Assembly (NCBI RefSeq): GCF_900113315.1
Contig: NZ_FOZG01000003.1
Span: 682,001-746,000, forward strand
DNA: 64,000 nucleotides
Source: Sphingomonas jatrophae
GTDB taxonomy: Bacteria; Pseudomonadota; Alphaproteobacteria; Sphingomonadales; Sphingomonadaceae
Direction of reading: 5' to 3'
This document shows, piece after piece, positions 1 through 7,366 of this stretch; position 1 is the first letter of the stretch; the number at the start of each line of letters is the position of its first letter. Both the position numbers and the translations under genes were made by a program. Under the pieces are notes generated by a model. That model saw only the letters and a program-made list of their open reading frames with translations, had not been told where the DNA came from and made no database searches.

Positions 1-939
1 GACGTTGTCGAGCTGGCCTGCGGCGAAACCGTCCTGCGTGAACGCCTTCAGCGTAAAGGGCGACGCCGCCTGCGACGTGGCCGTGCCGAAATCGAGGTTG
101 AGCGTCAGCGGCGCGGTGGCGCCCGCGGGCTGCGTCGCAGGAAAGGTGACGGGACCGTTCGGCTGCGTCAGCTTGCCGTTCGCATCGAAGCTGAGCAGCG
201 TCGGCGTGCCGACCTCGCTCGACCCGACGAACAGCCGCGCTTCCCACGTCGAGCCGGCATTGCCCGCATCGGGTGCGGCGGTGCGGGTGTAATAGAGCGT
301 CGCCGGCAAGGCATTGCCGGTCGCGTCATAGACGGTCGTCGCGGTCGAATAATTGTAGCTGTTCGGATCGAAGCGGTCGAAGGCGTAGGGCGTGGAGGCG
401 TAGGCTGCGCGCTTGGACGGCAGGTCCGCATCCGCCGGGAAGGTGACCGACAGATTGACCTTACCCGTCGCCTGCGCCTCGCCCGAGGTGGCCGGCACCT
501 GGAGATTGCGCGTGGCGGCAAGGCCCGTCGCCGTCACGTTCCCGGTGTCGTCGACCGGCAGCACCTGCAGGTAATTGCCGTCGCCATCCGTCACGTAACG
601 CTGCGCATCGAGGCCGAACGCGCCATTGCGGGTGAAGGCGACGTTGCCGCCCGTCGCATCGGAGCGGGTGACGAAGAAGCCCTGGCCGGAGATGGCGAGA
701 TCGAGGCTGCGATCCGACGTCTGGAAGCCGCCTTGGCCGAATTCCTGCGTGATCCCCTTCAGCCGCGTGCCCTGCCCGGGGATCGAGCCCGACTGGAAGG
801 GCGAGGCGGAGAAGATATCGCCGAACTCGGTCCGGCTCTTCTTGAAACCGATCGTGCCGACGTTCGCGACGTTGTTGGAGATGGTGGACAGATCGGTCTG
901 CGCGCCCTTGAGGCCGGAGAGCGAGGTGTAGAAGGACAT
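1..939 (-). CDS. flgE: Flagellar hook protein FlgE, N-terminal part (cut by window edge)
   Basis: Subunit of the flagellar hook, the curved joint between rod and filament, exported by the flagellar type III apparatus. The 313 visible codons begin MSFYTSLSGLKGAQTDLSTI and continue with the SNNVANVGTIGFKKSR stretch typical of rod/hook proteins, then GFFVTRSD and a Ser/Thr/Ala-rich D1-D2 region. The reading frame is still open at base 1, so the C-terminus lies outside the window. The ATG at 937-939 has an AGGAG Shine-Dalgarno about 8 bases upstream. It is last in the visible flgB-flgC-flgD-flgE order, 23 bases after flgD, and probably belongs to the sigma-54-driven flgB transcript. Confidence 0.93.
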   Translation of the reverse strand, partial: MSFYTSLSGLKGAQTDLSTISNNVANVGTIGFKKSRTEFGDIFSASPFQSGSIPGQGTRLKGITQEFGQGGFQTSDRSLDLAISGQGFFVTRSDATGGNVAFTRNGAFGLDAQRYVTDGDGNYLQVLPVDDTGNVTATGLAATRNLQVPATSGEAQATGKVNLSVTFPADADLPSKRAAYASTPYAFDRFDPNSYNYSTATTVYDATGNALPATLYYTRTAAPDAGNAGSTWEARLFVGSSEVGTPTLLSFDANGKLTQPNGPVTFPATQPAGATAPLTLNLDFGTATSQAASPFTLKAFTQDGFAAGQLDNV

Positions 940-962
940 GGAACTGCTCCTGACGGAAGGGC

Positions 963-1610
963 TTAGCCGAGACGCTGGACGTCGGCGGGATCGAAGGTGC
1001 CGATCGGCGTGACGAGCTTCGTCGCGCCGCTGGCGGGGGACTGGACGCCGGTGACGCCCGTCCAGGTGGCGATGGCGGGCGTGACCTTGCCCTCGGTGGC
1101 GGTCGCGTTGACGACGACCTTGAGCGGACCGGCAACGGCCTTGCCCTGCGCGTCCTTGCCGTCCCACTGGAACTGGACGGTGCCAGAGGGCTGGGCCCCC
1201 AGATTTTCGCTGTGCTGCACCGCGCCGTTCGCATCGACGAGGCTGAGCGTGACGCCGGTCGCCGCCTTGTCGAGCGTCACCTCGCCGCGATAGCTGCCGT
1301 CGCCAAGCGCGCCGGCGGTGTCGGAGGGCACGAGCGCGCCCTTGCCGATCCAGCCCGCGGCATCGCCGATGCGACTGCCGCCGATCGTGTCGACGATCGA
1401 CTTCAGGCTCTGGTTCATCTCGGCAATGCCGGCGACGGACGAGAATTGCGCCATTTGCGCGACCATCTGGCTGTTGTCGACCGGATCGAACGGATCCTGC
1501 GTCTTCAGCTGTGTCGTCATCAGCTTGAGGAAATCCTCCTGGCCGAGCGACGACTTCTTGGTCGTCGCCGACGCGATGGAGAGCGTGTCGGTGGGGTTCA
1601 CGGTCGTCAT
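963..1610 (-). CDS. flgD: Flagellar hook-capping protein FlgD
   Basis: Scaffold that caps the growing hook and is required for FlgE polymerisation. The 215-residue protein has the family's N-terminal signature QEDFLKLMTTQLKTQDPFDP at about residues 24-43, followed by SQMVAQMAQFSSVAGIAEMN, then the FlgD Tudor/FnIII-like region with FQWDGKDAQGKAVA (about 150-163), which matches the usual WDG.D..G pattern. Length is normal. Its ATG overlaps the flgC stop (ATGA), so the two are translationally coupled. flgE follows. Confidence 0.95.
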   Translation of the reverse strand: MTTVNPTDTLSIASATTKKSSLGQEDFLKLMTTQLKTQDPFDPVDNSQMVAQMAQFSSVAGIAEMNQSLKSIVDTIGGSRIGDAAGWIGKGALVPSDTAGALGDGSYRGEVTLDKAATGVTLSLVDANGAVQHSENLGAQPSGTVQFQWDGKDAQGKAVAGPLKVVVNATATEGKVTPAIATWTGVTGVQSPASGATKLVTPIGTFDPADVQRLG

Positions 1611-2011
1611 TTGCCGAGCCTCAGCGTATCGAGGGTGAGGGTCTTGGCGGTCTGCAAGACCTGGACGTTGTTCTGATACTGGCGCGCCGTCTCCAGCATC
1701 TCGACCATCTCGGCCGCGCTATCGACGGCGGCCTCCCACACGTCGCCATTGCGGTCGGCGAGCGGGCTTTCGGGATCGTGGCGCCTGGTCGGATCGGCGG
1801 CGGTGGTGACGACTTCCCTGACGCGCACCGTGGCGACGCCGGGCCGCTCGCTCACGGTCTCGAAGACGGGCTTCATCGCGCGGAAAGCCTGCGCCTTGGT
1901 GCCGGCGACCGAGTTCGCATTGGCGAGGTTGGACGCGGTGGTGTTGAGCCGCACCATCTGGGCCGACATCGCCCGGCCGGCGATGTCGAACACGCTCATG
2001 GGATTCGCCAT
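1607..2011 (-). CDS. flgC: Flagellar proximal rod protein FlgC
   Basis: Structural protein of the proximal rod in the basal body. It is 134 residues from the ATG at 2009-2011 (MANPMSVFDIAGRAMSAQ). It carries the N-terminal rod motif (MVRLNTTASNLANANSVAGT) and the C-terminal helix (MVEMLETARQYQNNVQVLQTAKTLTLDTL) that form the coiled-coil D0 domain. A GTG at 2020 would add three residues and overlap the flgB stop. The ATG is preferred because a GGGGAG element lies upstream at usual spacing. It sits between flgB and flgD in the standard order. Confidence 0.95.
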   Translation of the reverse strand: MANPMSVFDIAGRAMSAQMVRLNTTASNLANANSVAGTKAQAFRAMKPVFETVSERPGVATVRVREVVTTAADPTRRHDPESPLADRNGDVWEAAVDSAAEMVEMLETARQYQNNVQVLQTAKTLTLDTLRLGK

Positions 2012-2016
2012 CGCCC

Positions 2017-2385
2017 TCACTCCCCGCGCAGGGCCGTCATCACGGTCGAGATGCGGCCTTCGAGGAAGGAGAGCGTGGTGCGATATTGCACGGCGTTCTC
2101 GGCGAACTTGGTCTGCTCGGTGTTGAGCTCCACCGTATTGCCGTCGAGCGCCATCTGCAGCGGCACGCGGTAGCCGGTGGCGCCGGACACCGCCCGATCC
2201 ACTGAACGGCTGTCGATGCCCTGATCCTTGGTGGCGGCGTCGAGCGCCTTGCCGAAATCGAGATCGCGCGCCTTGTATCCGGGCGTCGCGGCGTTCGCGA
2301 TGTTCGACGCCAGCAGCGCCAGCCGCTGGCTGCGGATCGCCAGCGCATCGCCGTGGATACCGAACAGGTTCGAGCCCTGGCCCAT
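2017..2385 (-). CDS. flgB: Flagellar proximal rod protein FlgB
   Basis: First component of the proximal rod. The 122-residue protein has the rod/hook signature ALLASNIANAATPGYKARDLDF at about residues 23-44 and a C-terminal helix (KFAENAVQYRTTLSFLEGRISTV). The ATG is preceded by a strong TAAGGAGG ribosome-binding site with 7 bases of spacing. It is the first gene of the leftward rod/hook operon, and a near-perfect sigma-54 promoter lies about 80 bases upstream, giving a predicted leader of about 72 bases. Confidence 0.95.
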   Translation of the reverse strand: MGQGSNLFGIHGDALAIRSQRLALLASNIANAATPGYKARDLDFGKALDAATKDQGIDSRSVDRAVSGATGYRVPLQMALDGNTVELNTEQTKFAENAVQYRTTLSFLEGRISTVMTALRGE

Positions 2386-2397
2386 GAGGCCGCCTCC

Positions 2398-2424
2398 TTA
2401 ATCTTCGCCAGCCGCTGCCGTTTT
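2398..2424 (+). promoter_or_regulatory. Candidate sigma-28 (FliA) promoter for motA-motB
   Basis: The pattern is CTTAATC, then GCCGTTTT with exactly 15 bases between TTAA and GCCG. The same arrangement precedes fliC and flgM. It implies a leader of about 165 bases before motA, and the -35 element overlaps the complement of the flgB ribosome-binding site. A second -10-like element (ACCGATAA, 2461-2468) lies nearer the gene but has no matching -35. The motif and spacing are seen; its function is inferred. Confidence 0.45.
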
Positions 2425-2466
2425 GAGGGGCGAGCGGGCCGACCTTGCTTGATCACGACCACCGAT

Positions 2467-2484
2467 AAGCAATGGCCGTGCCAA
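2467..2484 (-). promoter_or_regulatory. Sigma-54 promoter of the flgB rod/hook operon
   Basis: The minus strand reads TTGGCACGGCCATTGCTT. It matches the sigma-54 consensus (TGGCACG-N4-TTGC) at every conserved base, with the required 10 bases between GG and GC. The predicted start is near 2457. Transcription would be activated by an FlbD-type enhancer-binding protein such as the one encoded at 9988. Confidence 0.9.
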
Positions 2485-2594
2485 ATGCCGCTGGACCACA
2501 TGCAAACCGGCAAAGCGGAGGCGAGGCGGCAGGGGCGGCAGGAATTTGCCGGTGGGCGGCAGCGTGTTGCCGGGTGCCGGCGGGGGATCGGGGG

Positions 2595-3251
2595 ATGACG
2601 CAATTCTGGGCCGAGATCGGCCGCTATCTCGATCCGCTGGCGCTCCTGCTGGTGATCGGCGGTGCGTTCGCCATCGCCTGCTTCCGCTCGACCGGAGAAG
2701 ATCGCGCGCGCGCCTTTGCCGCGCTCGGCCCCCTGTTCCGCGCGGACCCGGCGCGCGACGGGCTGGCAGCGCTGCGGGCGCTCAGCCGGATCGAGGCGCG
2801 CGTGCAGCTGCGCACGCTGGCGCAGGTGGACCGGGTGGCGGCGGAAGGATTCCTGCGCCGTGCCGCGCGGCGGCTGGCCGATGCGCCGAGCGCGGCGGCG
2901 TTCGTGGCGTGGGGCGAGGAGGCGCTGACCGTCCGTTCGGAGCGGCATGCCGGCGCGATCGGCTTCTGGCGGGCGGTCGCGGATGCGGCCCCGGCCATGG
3001 GGATGATCGGCACGGTGGTGGCGCTGGTCGCCATGTTCGCGCGGATGGAGGATGCCGCGGCGATCGGCCCGGCCATGGCGCTGGCGATGCTGACGACGCT
3101 CTACGGTGTCGTCCTGTCCGGCGCGATCGCCGGCCCGATCGCGGCGCGGCTGGAGCGCCTGTCCGAGGCGGAGGCGGCGTGGCAGCGCCGCGCCGTCGCC
3201 CGGCTGGCGCGGCTGGCGCATGACGCGTTCGACCTCAGGGCCGCGGCATGA
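2595..3251 (+). CDS. motA: Flagellar stator protein MotA, short form lacking the first membrane helix
   Basis: Stator subunit that converts ion flow into motor torque. The C-terminal half is a clear MotA/PomA match: DAAPAMGMIGTVVALVAMF followed by IGPAMALAMLTTLYGVVLSG, with both conserved prolines. The protein starts at MTQFWAEIGRYLDPLALLLV, which aligns with the second transmembrane helix of ordinary MotA. At 218 residues it therefore has three membrane segments (about 14-33, 137-160 and 168-195) instead of four. The frame stays open upstream to 2472, but that stretch is polar and encodes no helix. ATG 2595 follows a run of G bases. The stop overlaps the motB start (ATGA). Confidence 0.85.
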   Translation: MTQFWAEIGRYLDPLALLLVIGGAFAIACFRSTGEDRARAFAALGPLFRADPARDGLAALRALSRIEARVQLRTLAQVDRVAAEGFLRRAARRLADAPSAAAFVAWGEEALTVRSERHAGAIGFWRAVADAAPAMGMIGTVVALVAMFARMEDAAAIGPAMALAMLTTLYGVVLSGAIAGPIAARLERLSEAEAAWQRRAVARLARLAHDAFDLRAAA

Positions 3252-3715
3252 GGGCGGCGGCCGCGCAGACGCGCTGGCTGATGAGCTTCGTCGACCTGTG
3301 CCTGCTGCTGATCGCCTTCTTCGTGCTGCTGCACGCGCGGAGCCTCGACCCGCGGCAGCTGGCGGCGGGGATGCGCGCGGGCTTCGGCGCGGAGGCGGCG
3401 GCGGGGACGCTGCCGCTGGAACTTGCGGCGTCGGACCTGTTCGAGCCGGGCGAGGCGGTGCTGCGGCCTGACGCGGCGGCGCGGCTGCGTGCGGCGGGCG
3501 CGGCGGCCGTGCAGCGGGGCGAGCGGGCGTTTGTCACAGGCACCGGCGGCGATGCGGGTGGCGCGCGGCTGGACCGGTGGGAGCTGGCCGCGGCGCGGGC
3601 GGCGGCGGTGGCGCGGGCGCTGCGGAGCGGTGGTCTGGGCGAGGCGCGGATCGAGGTGGCGCTGCCGGGGGGCGGCACGGGGCCGCAGCGGTTAAGGGTG
3701 GCGTTCGCGGGCTAG
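3248..3715 (+). CDS. motB: Minimal MotB-like stator protein
   Basis: Partner of MotA: a single-span protein whose membrane aspartate carries the ions and whose periplasmic domain anchors the stator to peptidoglycan. Of 155 residues, the helix WLMSFVDLCLLLIAFFVLL (about 10-28) contains the expected aspartate (D16). The C-terminus is a degenerate OmpA-like domain, with GTGGDAGGARLDRWELAAARAAAVARAL standing for the usual GHTD...LS..RA..V pattern. Typical MotB is 250-350 residues, so the plug/linker region is almost absent here. It is coupled to motA by a four-base overlap. Identification rests on the helix and the neighbour; the peptidoglycan-binding fold is less certain. Confidence 0.75.
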   Translation: MRAAAAQTRWLMSFVDLCLLLIAFFVLLHARSLDPRQLAAGMRAGFGAEAAAGTLPLELAASDLFEPGEAVLRPDAAARLRAAGAAAVQRGERAFVTGTGGDAGGARLDRWELAAARAAAVARALRSGGLGEARIEVALPGGGTGPQRLRVAFAG

Positions 3716-3720
3716 TCCTC

Positions 3721-3817
3721 CGTCATGCCGGACTTGTTCCGGCATCCACCCATCTGCCCGGACAAGCGGCCGACGGATGCGCCGCACGGTGGATCCCGGA
3801 CCAAGTCCGGGATGACG
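3721..3817. repeat. Family A palindromic repeat, inverted pair
   Basis: Two 30-base units in opposite orientation (3721-3750 and 3788-3817) are separated by 37 bases. Each unit begins CGTCAT, ends ATCCACC (or the complement) and folds into a hairpin of about 8 base pairs around an ACTTG loop. The two units differ at paired stem positions in a compensatory way (ATGCCGG/CCGGCAT against ATCCCGG/CCGGGAT). Other copies lie at 5107, 8108, 8462 and, degenerate, 26514. Confidence 0.85.
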
Positions 3818-3827
3818 CGGGGGCGGG

Positions 3828-3844
3828 TTGGCCCGTCCCTTGCA
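3828..3844 (+). promoter_or_regulatory. Sigma-54 promoter of flgA
   Basis: TTGGCCCGTCCCTTGCA matches the sigma-54 consensus with one change (CACG to CCCG) and has exactly 10 bases between GG and GC. The predicted transcription start is near 3855, 22 bases before the flgA ATG. Confidence 0.8.
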
Positions 3845-3876
3845 ACGCGCGCGGCACGTCCATCGGAGTGCCCTTC

Positions 3877-4365
3877 ATGCGCCTGTTCCTGCCTGTCCTG
3901 CTGCTCGCCGCCCCGGCCGCCGCCGCGCCGTTCCAGAATCTTGCCGCGCTCGAGACGCGGCTGACTGGCGCGCTGGGCGCCGGCATCGGCGAGGTCGGCG
4001 GGCCGGCCGCGCCGATCGACCGGCGGCTGAAGCTGGCCGCCTGCCCGCAACCCGTCAGCATCGAGCCGCCCGCGCTGGGCGCGGTGACGCTCGCCTGCCC
4101 GGCGATCGGCTGGAAGCTGCGCGTGCCGCTGAAGCGCCTCGCCATGACCTCCGCCGCGGGATCGCCCGCGATGCGCGCCGCGCCCGTGATCAAGCGCGGC
4201 GATCCGGTCGAGCTGGTGGCGGAGCGGGACGGCTTCGTCGTTTCGACCCAGACGGTCGCGCAGGAAGATGGCGTGGCCGGCGGCCGCATCCGCCTGCGCG
4301 CCGACGCCAAGGCGCCCGTCGTCATCGCCGAGGTGGTGGAGCTTGGGCGGGCGCGGATTCCATGA
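3877..4365 (+). CDS. flgA: Flagellar P-ring assembly chaperone FlgA-like protein
   Basis: Periplasmic chaperone expected to assist FlgI in building the P-ring. It is 162 residues with an N-terminal signal peptide (MRLFLPVLLLAAPAAAAPF). The C-terminal SAF-type domain is recognisable in APVIKRGDPVELVAERDGFVVSTQTVAQEDGVAGGRIRLRA..., where V.G..V.l.....g..v...g.A...G..G..I.v matches FlgA. An upstream frame runs to 3577, but the signal peptide, a GGAG ribosome-binding site at 3865-3868 and the promoter position fix the ATG at 3877. It is shorter than enterobacterial FlgA (about 220 residues). Confidence 0.82.
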   Translation: MRLFLPVLLLAAPAAAAPFQNLAALETRLTGALGAGIGEVGGPAAPIDRRLKLAACPQPVSIEPPALGAVTLACPAIGWKLRVPLKRLAMTSAAGSPAMRAAPVIKRGDPVELVAERDGFVVSTQTVAQEDGVAGGRIRLRADAKAPVVIAEVVELGRARIP

Positions 4366-4366
4366 T

Positions 4367-4393
4367 TTAATCTTTCGGCAATCCCGCCGTAAT
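4367..4393 (+). promoter_or_regulatory. Candidate sigma-28 (FliA) promoter of flgM-flgN
   Basis: TTAA, 15 bases, then GCCGTAAT, the same layout as upstream of fliC and motA. The predicted start is about 43 bases before the flgM ATG. In known flagellar systems flgM is partly sigma-28 dependent, which supports the call. Confidence 0.6.
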
Positions 4394-4442
4394 CACAGGC
4401 GTGGAGGCCGGCGACGAGGCCGGCGAACGAAGGTGACGAGCG

Positions 4443-4760
4443 ATGGTCGACGGGATCGGACCGACCGGTGCAGGCAGGATAGGCGCCACCCAGAGCGTGG
4501 CGCCGGTGGCGAAGGTATCGCGCACGGGGCTGATCAGCCGCGCCGCAGCCAGCGGCACGGTGCCCAATCCCGCGGCCGACCTTGCCGCCTTCGGTCCGCC
4601 GGTGGATGCGACCAAGGTGGCCCAGCTGAAGAAGGCGATCGCCGCGGGAAGCTATGCGGCGGACCCGAGCGCCATTGCCGACAAGATGATCGAACTCGAT
4701 CTGCCCGCCCCTGCCCCGGCAAGCCCCGGCAAGACGGACGGCAAGGCGGGCGGCAAATGA
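4443..4760 (+). CDS. flgM: Anti-sigma-28 factor FlgM
   Basis: Binds and inhibits the flagellar sigma factor FliA until the hook is complete, then is exported. The 105-residue protein has the family layout: a disordered Gly/Ala/Pro-rich N-terminus and a C-terminal helical region, VDATKVAQLKKAIAAGSYAADPSAIADKMIEL (about 55-86), matching the FlgM pattern (kv..ik..i..G.Y.vd...iA..l). The tail is Lys/Gly-rich. The ATG has an AGGTGA element upstream. Its stop overlaps the next start (ATGA). fliA itself lies 2.9 kb downstream. Confidence 0.88.
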   Translation: MVDGIGPTGAGRIGATQSVAPVAKVSRTGLISRAAASGTVPNPAADLAAFGPPVDATKVAQLKKAIAAGSYAADPSAIADKMIELDLPAPAPASPGKTDGKAGGK

Positions 4761-5074
4761 TTGCCGCCCTTGCCGGCCTGGCCCGCGCGCAGGAACAGCT
4801 CGTCTTCGCGCTCGACAGCGGCCGGGTGGAGCCGATCGAGACGGCGACACGGGCGCTGGGCGAAGCGCTGGCGCAAGTAAAGCGGCAGGGGGGGCTGGAG
4901 ACGACGCCCGAGGCCCGCGATGCCGTGGCAGGCGCGCTGGGGCTGGTGGATGCCGCGGCGATCCGGACCAACTTCCTGGCCGAACAGGCCCGCCGCCGCT
5001 TGGACGCGCTGATGCGGGCGCGCGGTGCGCCGCCGCGGATCGGCTATACGCGGGCGGCGCAGCACAGCGCCTAA
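4757..5074 (+). CDS. flgN: FlgN-like flagellar export chaperone
   Basis: A 105-residue, largely helical Ala/Leu/Arg-rich protein. FlgN chaperones the hook-filament junction proteins FlgK and FlgL. Sequence identity to the family is not obvious by eye. The call rests on size, predicted helical character and position directly after flgM with a four-base ATGA overlap, which is the usual flgM-flgN arrangement. A FlgN-family profile search would settle it. Confidence 0.6.
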   Translation: MIAALAGLARAQEQLVFALDSGRVEPIETATRALGEALAQVKRQGGLETTPEARDAVAGALGLVDAAAIRTNFLAEQARRRLDALMRARGAPPRIGYTRAAQHSA

Positions 5075-5106
5075 ACCTGGCCGAGCGGCCGATGACCTTG
5101 CCGGCC

Positions 5107-5136
5107 GGTGGATGCTGAAACGAGTTCAGCATGACG
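5107..5136 (-). repeat. Family A palindromic repeat, single unit
   Basis: It runs GGTGGATGCTGAA ... CAGCATGACG, differs at 2 of 30 positions from the unit at 8462-8491, and has the same hairpin. It lies 14 bases upstream of the flhA sigma-54 promoter. Confidence 0.85.
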
Positions 5137-5150
5137 GCCCTTCGAAGGTC

Positions 5151-5166
5151 TGGCACACCCCTTGCT
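5151..5166 (+). promoter_or_regulatory. Sigma-54 promoter of flhA-fliA
   Basis: TGGCACACCCCTTGCT has GG-N10-GC spacing and full matches at TGGCAC and TTGCT. The predicted start is near 5177, about 78 bases before the flhA ATG. Confidence 0.9.
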
Positions 5167-5172
5167 TCATAC

Positions 5173-5195
5173 GTCCTCGTGCAATCGACGAGGAC
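5173..5195. promoter_or_regulatory. Perfect 8-bp inverted repeat at the flhA transcription start
   Basis: GTCCTCGT, seven bases, then ACGAGGAC. The first arm covers the predicted +1 and the whole element spans about -4 to +19. It could be an operator or a 5' hairpin of the flhA transcript; the sequence cannot tell which. Confidence 0.5.
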
Positions 5196-5254
5196 TTCCG
5201 GCATGATCTGCTCTCCCCTCCCCGCCGCGACTGCGGCTACGGGAGCCTGAGACG

Positions 5255-7366
5255 ATGGCGACGCCCGCGCTGACCAAATCGGTCTGGGCCGGATCGGCCA
5301 AGTCCGCGATCCTGCCCTTCGCCACGCTGATGCTGGTCGGCCTGATGGTCGTGCCGGTGCCGTCGACGGTGCTGGACCTCGGCTTCATCCTCAACATCGT
5401 CATCTCGCTGGCGGTGCTGATGGTGGCGCTGAACGCGGCCAAGCCGCTCGATTTCTCCGCCTTTCCGACCGTGCTGCTGTTCGCGACCCTGCTGCGCCTG
5501 TCGCTCAACGTCGCGTCCACGCGCGTGGTGCTGGTCGATGGGCATACCGGGCCGGCGGCGGCGGGGCATGTGATCGAGGCGTTCGGCAGCTTCCTGATCG
5601 GCGGCGACTATGCCGTCGGCCTGTTCGTCTTCGCGATCCTGATGATCATCAACCTCGTCGTCATCACCAAGGGCGCGGGGCGCGTCTCCGAAGTGTCGGC
5701 GCGCTTCACCCTCGACGCGCTGCCCGGCAAGCAGATGGCGATCGACGCGGATCTGAACGCCGGGCTGATGACGCCGGACGAGGCCAAGGTGAAGCGGCAG
5801 GAGGTCGCGACCGAGGCGGATTTCTACGGATCGATGGACGGCGCGTCCAAGTTCGTGAAGGGCGATGCGGTCGCCGGCGTGCTGATCCTCGTCGTCAACA
5901 TCCTCGGCGGCCTTGTGCTCGGTGTCGTCAGCCATGGGCTGAGCATCTCGGAGGCGGCGTCCAACTATATCATCCTGGCGATCGGCGACGCGCTGGTCGC
6001 GCAGGTGCCGGCGTTGCTGCTGTCGATCGCGGCGGCCGCCATCGTCACGCGCGTCTCCTCGCCGCTCGACCTGTCGGGCCAGATCACGCAGCAATTCGCC
6101 AGCGCGCGCGCGTGGACGCCGGTGGCGGCGATCCTGTTCATTCTCGGCTGCGTGCCGGGCATGCCGCACCTGATCATCCTGCCGGCCGCCGCGCTGTGCG
6201 GCTATGTCGCGTGGAAGCTGCGCAAGGCCGCGCAGGCCGCCGCCGCGGTGCCGACCGCCGAGCCCGAGATCGATCCGACCGCGGCGCCCGGCATGATCGG
6301 CTGGGACGAGGTGTCGGAGGGTGCGAGCCTCAGCCTCGAGCTCGGCTACGGGCTGCTCGGCCTGGTGGACGAGCGCAAGGGTGCGCCGCTGATGGCGCGG
6401 ATCACCGGCATCCGCCGCCAGCTCAGCCGCGAACTCGGCTTCGTCGTGCCGATGGTGCGCGTGCGCGACAATCTGTCGCTCGGCCCCAATGCCTATCGCG
6501 TCACGCTGGCGGGCGTCGTCGTCGGCGAGGACGAGGTGTGGCCGGAGGATCTGCTGGCGCTCGACAGCGGCGACATCATCATGCCGGTCGACGGCCGGCC
6601 GGTGAAGGATCCGTCCTTCGGGCTGGACGCGCTGTGGATCGGCGCGGACCAGCGCTCCGAGGCGGTGATCGCCGGCTATACCGTGGTCGATCCCGCGACG
6701 GTGATCGCGACGCACCTCAACCGCCTGGTGACGGAGGGCGCGGCCGACCTGTTCGGGCTGGACGAGACGCAGAAGCTGCTCGACGCGCTGAAGGACAATG
6801 CGCCACAGCTGGTCGCGGGGCTGACCCCCAATCCGCTGCCGCTCGCCTCGCTCGCCGCTCTGTGCCGCGCGCTGCTGGCGGAAGGCGTCAGCCTCAAGGA
6901 ATTCCGCCGCATCGCCGAGGCAGTGATCGACGCCGCGCGCGAGGAGGCCGATCCGACGCGGCTGGTGGAGGCGGTGCGCTCGCGGATCGGCGCGCTGATC
7001 GTGCAGGGCGTGGTGCCAGCGCGGATGCCGCTGCCCGTCGTCACGCTGGATGCGCAGCTGGAACAGATGCTGGCACAGGCGATCCGCACGCAGCCGGGCG
7101 CCAGCCACCCGTTCGAGCCGGCGCTGGCGGCGCGCATCGTGCAGGCGGTGGGCAGCGCGGCGGCGCCGCTGATGGCCGAGGCGCGGCGCTTCGCCGTCGT
7201 CACCTCGCCCGCCGCCAGGCGGCCGCTCGCCCGGCTGCTCAGGCCGCATCTGGCCGATGCGCCGGTGCTGTCCTTTCTCGAAATTCCCGACGGCAAGGGG
7301 GTCGAGGTGGTCGCGGTGGTCGGCGGTGCGCAGGCCGCGCCGCGCATCGCGGAAGGAGTGCTGTGA
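5255..7366 (+). CDS. flhA: Flagellar type III export gate protein FlhA
   Basis: Large inner-membrane component of the flagellar export gate. It conducts ions and, through its cytoplasmic ring, receives chaperone-substrate complexes. The 703-residue protein is of normal length. The N-terminal half holds about eight membrane segments. The FHIPEP signature occupies about residues 143-170 (RVSEVSARFTLDALPGKQ, then MAIDADLNAG). The C-terminal cytoplasmic domain begins near 340 and contains the usual RELGFVVPMVRVRDN and NPLPLASLAALCRALLAEGVSLKE regions. It is the first gene of a sigma-54-driven unit, and its stop overlaps the fliA start by one base. Confidence 0.97.
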   Translation: MATPALTKSVWAGSAKSAILPFATLMLVGLMVVPVPSTVLDLGFILNIVISLAVLMVALNAAKPLDFSAFPTVLLFATLLRLSLNVASTRVVLVDGHTGPAAAGHVIEAFGSFLIGGDYAVGLFVFAILMIINLVVITKGAGRVSEVSARFTLDALPGKQMAIDADLNAGLMTPDEAKVKRQEVATEADFYGSMDGASKFVKGDAVAGVLILVVNILGGLVLGVVSHGLSISEAASNYIILAIGDALVAQVPALLLSIAAAAIVTRVSSPLDLSGQITQQFASARAWTPVAAILFILGCVPGMPHLIILPAAALCGYVAWKLRKAAQAAAAVPTAEPEIDPTAAPGMIGWDEVSEGASLSLELGYGLLGLVDERKGAPLMARITGIRRQLSRELGFVVPMVRVRDNLSLGPNAYRVTLAGVVVGEDEVWPEDLLALDSGDIIMPVDGRPVKDPSFGLDALWIGADQRSEAVIAGYTVVDPATVIATHLNRLVTEGAADLFGLDETQKLLDALKDNAPQLVAGLTPNPLPLASLAALCRALLAEGVSLKEFRRIAEAVIDAAREEADPTRLVEAVRSRIGALIVQGVVPARMPLPVVTLDAQLEQMLAQAIRTQPGASHPFEPALAARIVQAVGSAAAPLMAEARRFAVVTSPAARRPLARLLRPHLADAPVLSFLEIPDGKGVEVVAVVGGAQAAPRIAEGVL

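Noticed and set aside
2472-2594. Upstream extension of motA to 2472
   Set aside because: Polar residues only, no membrane helix, and it crosses the sigma-54 promoter of flgB.
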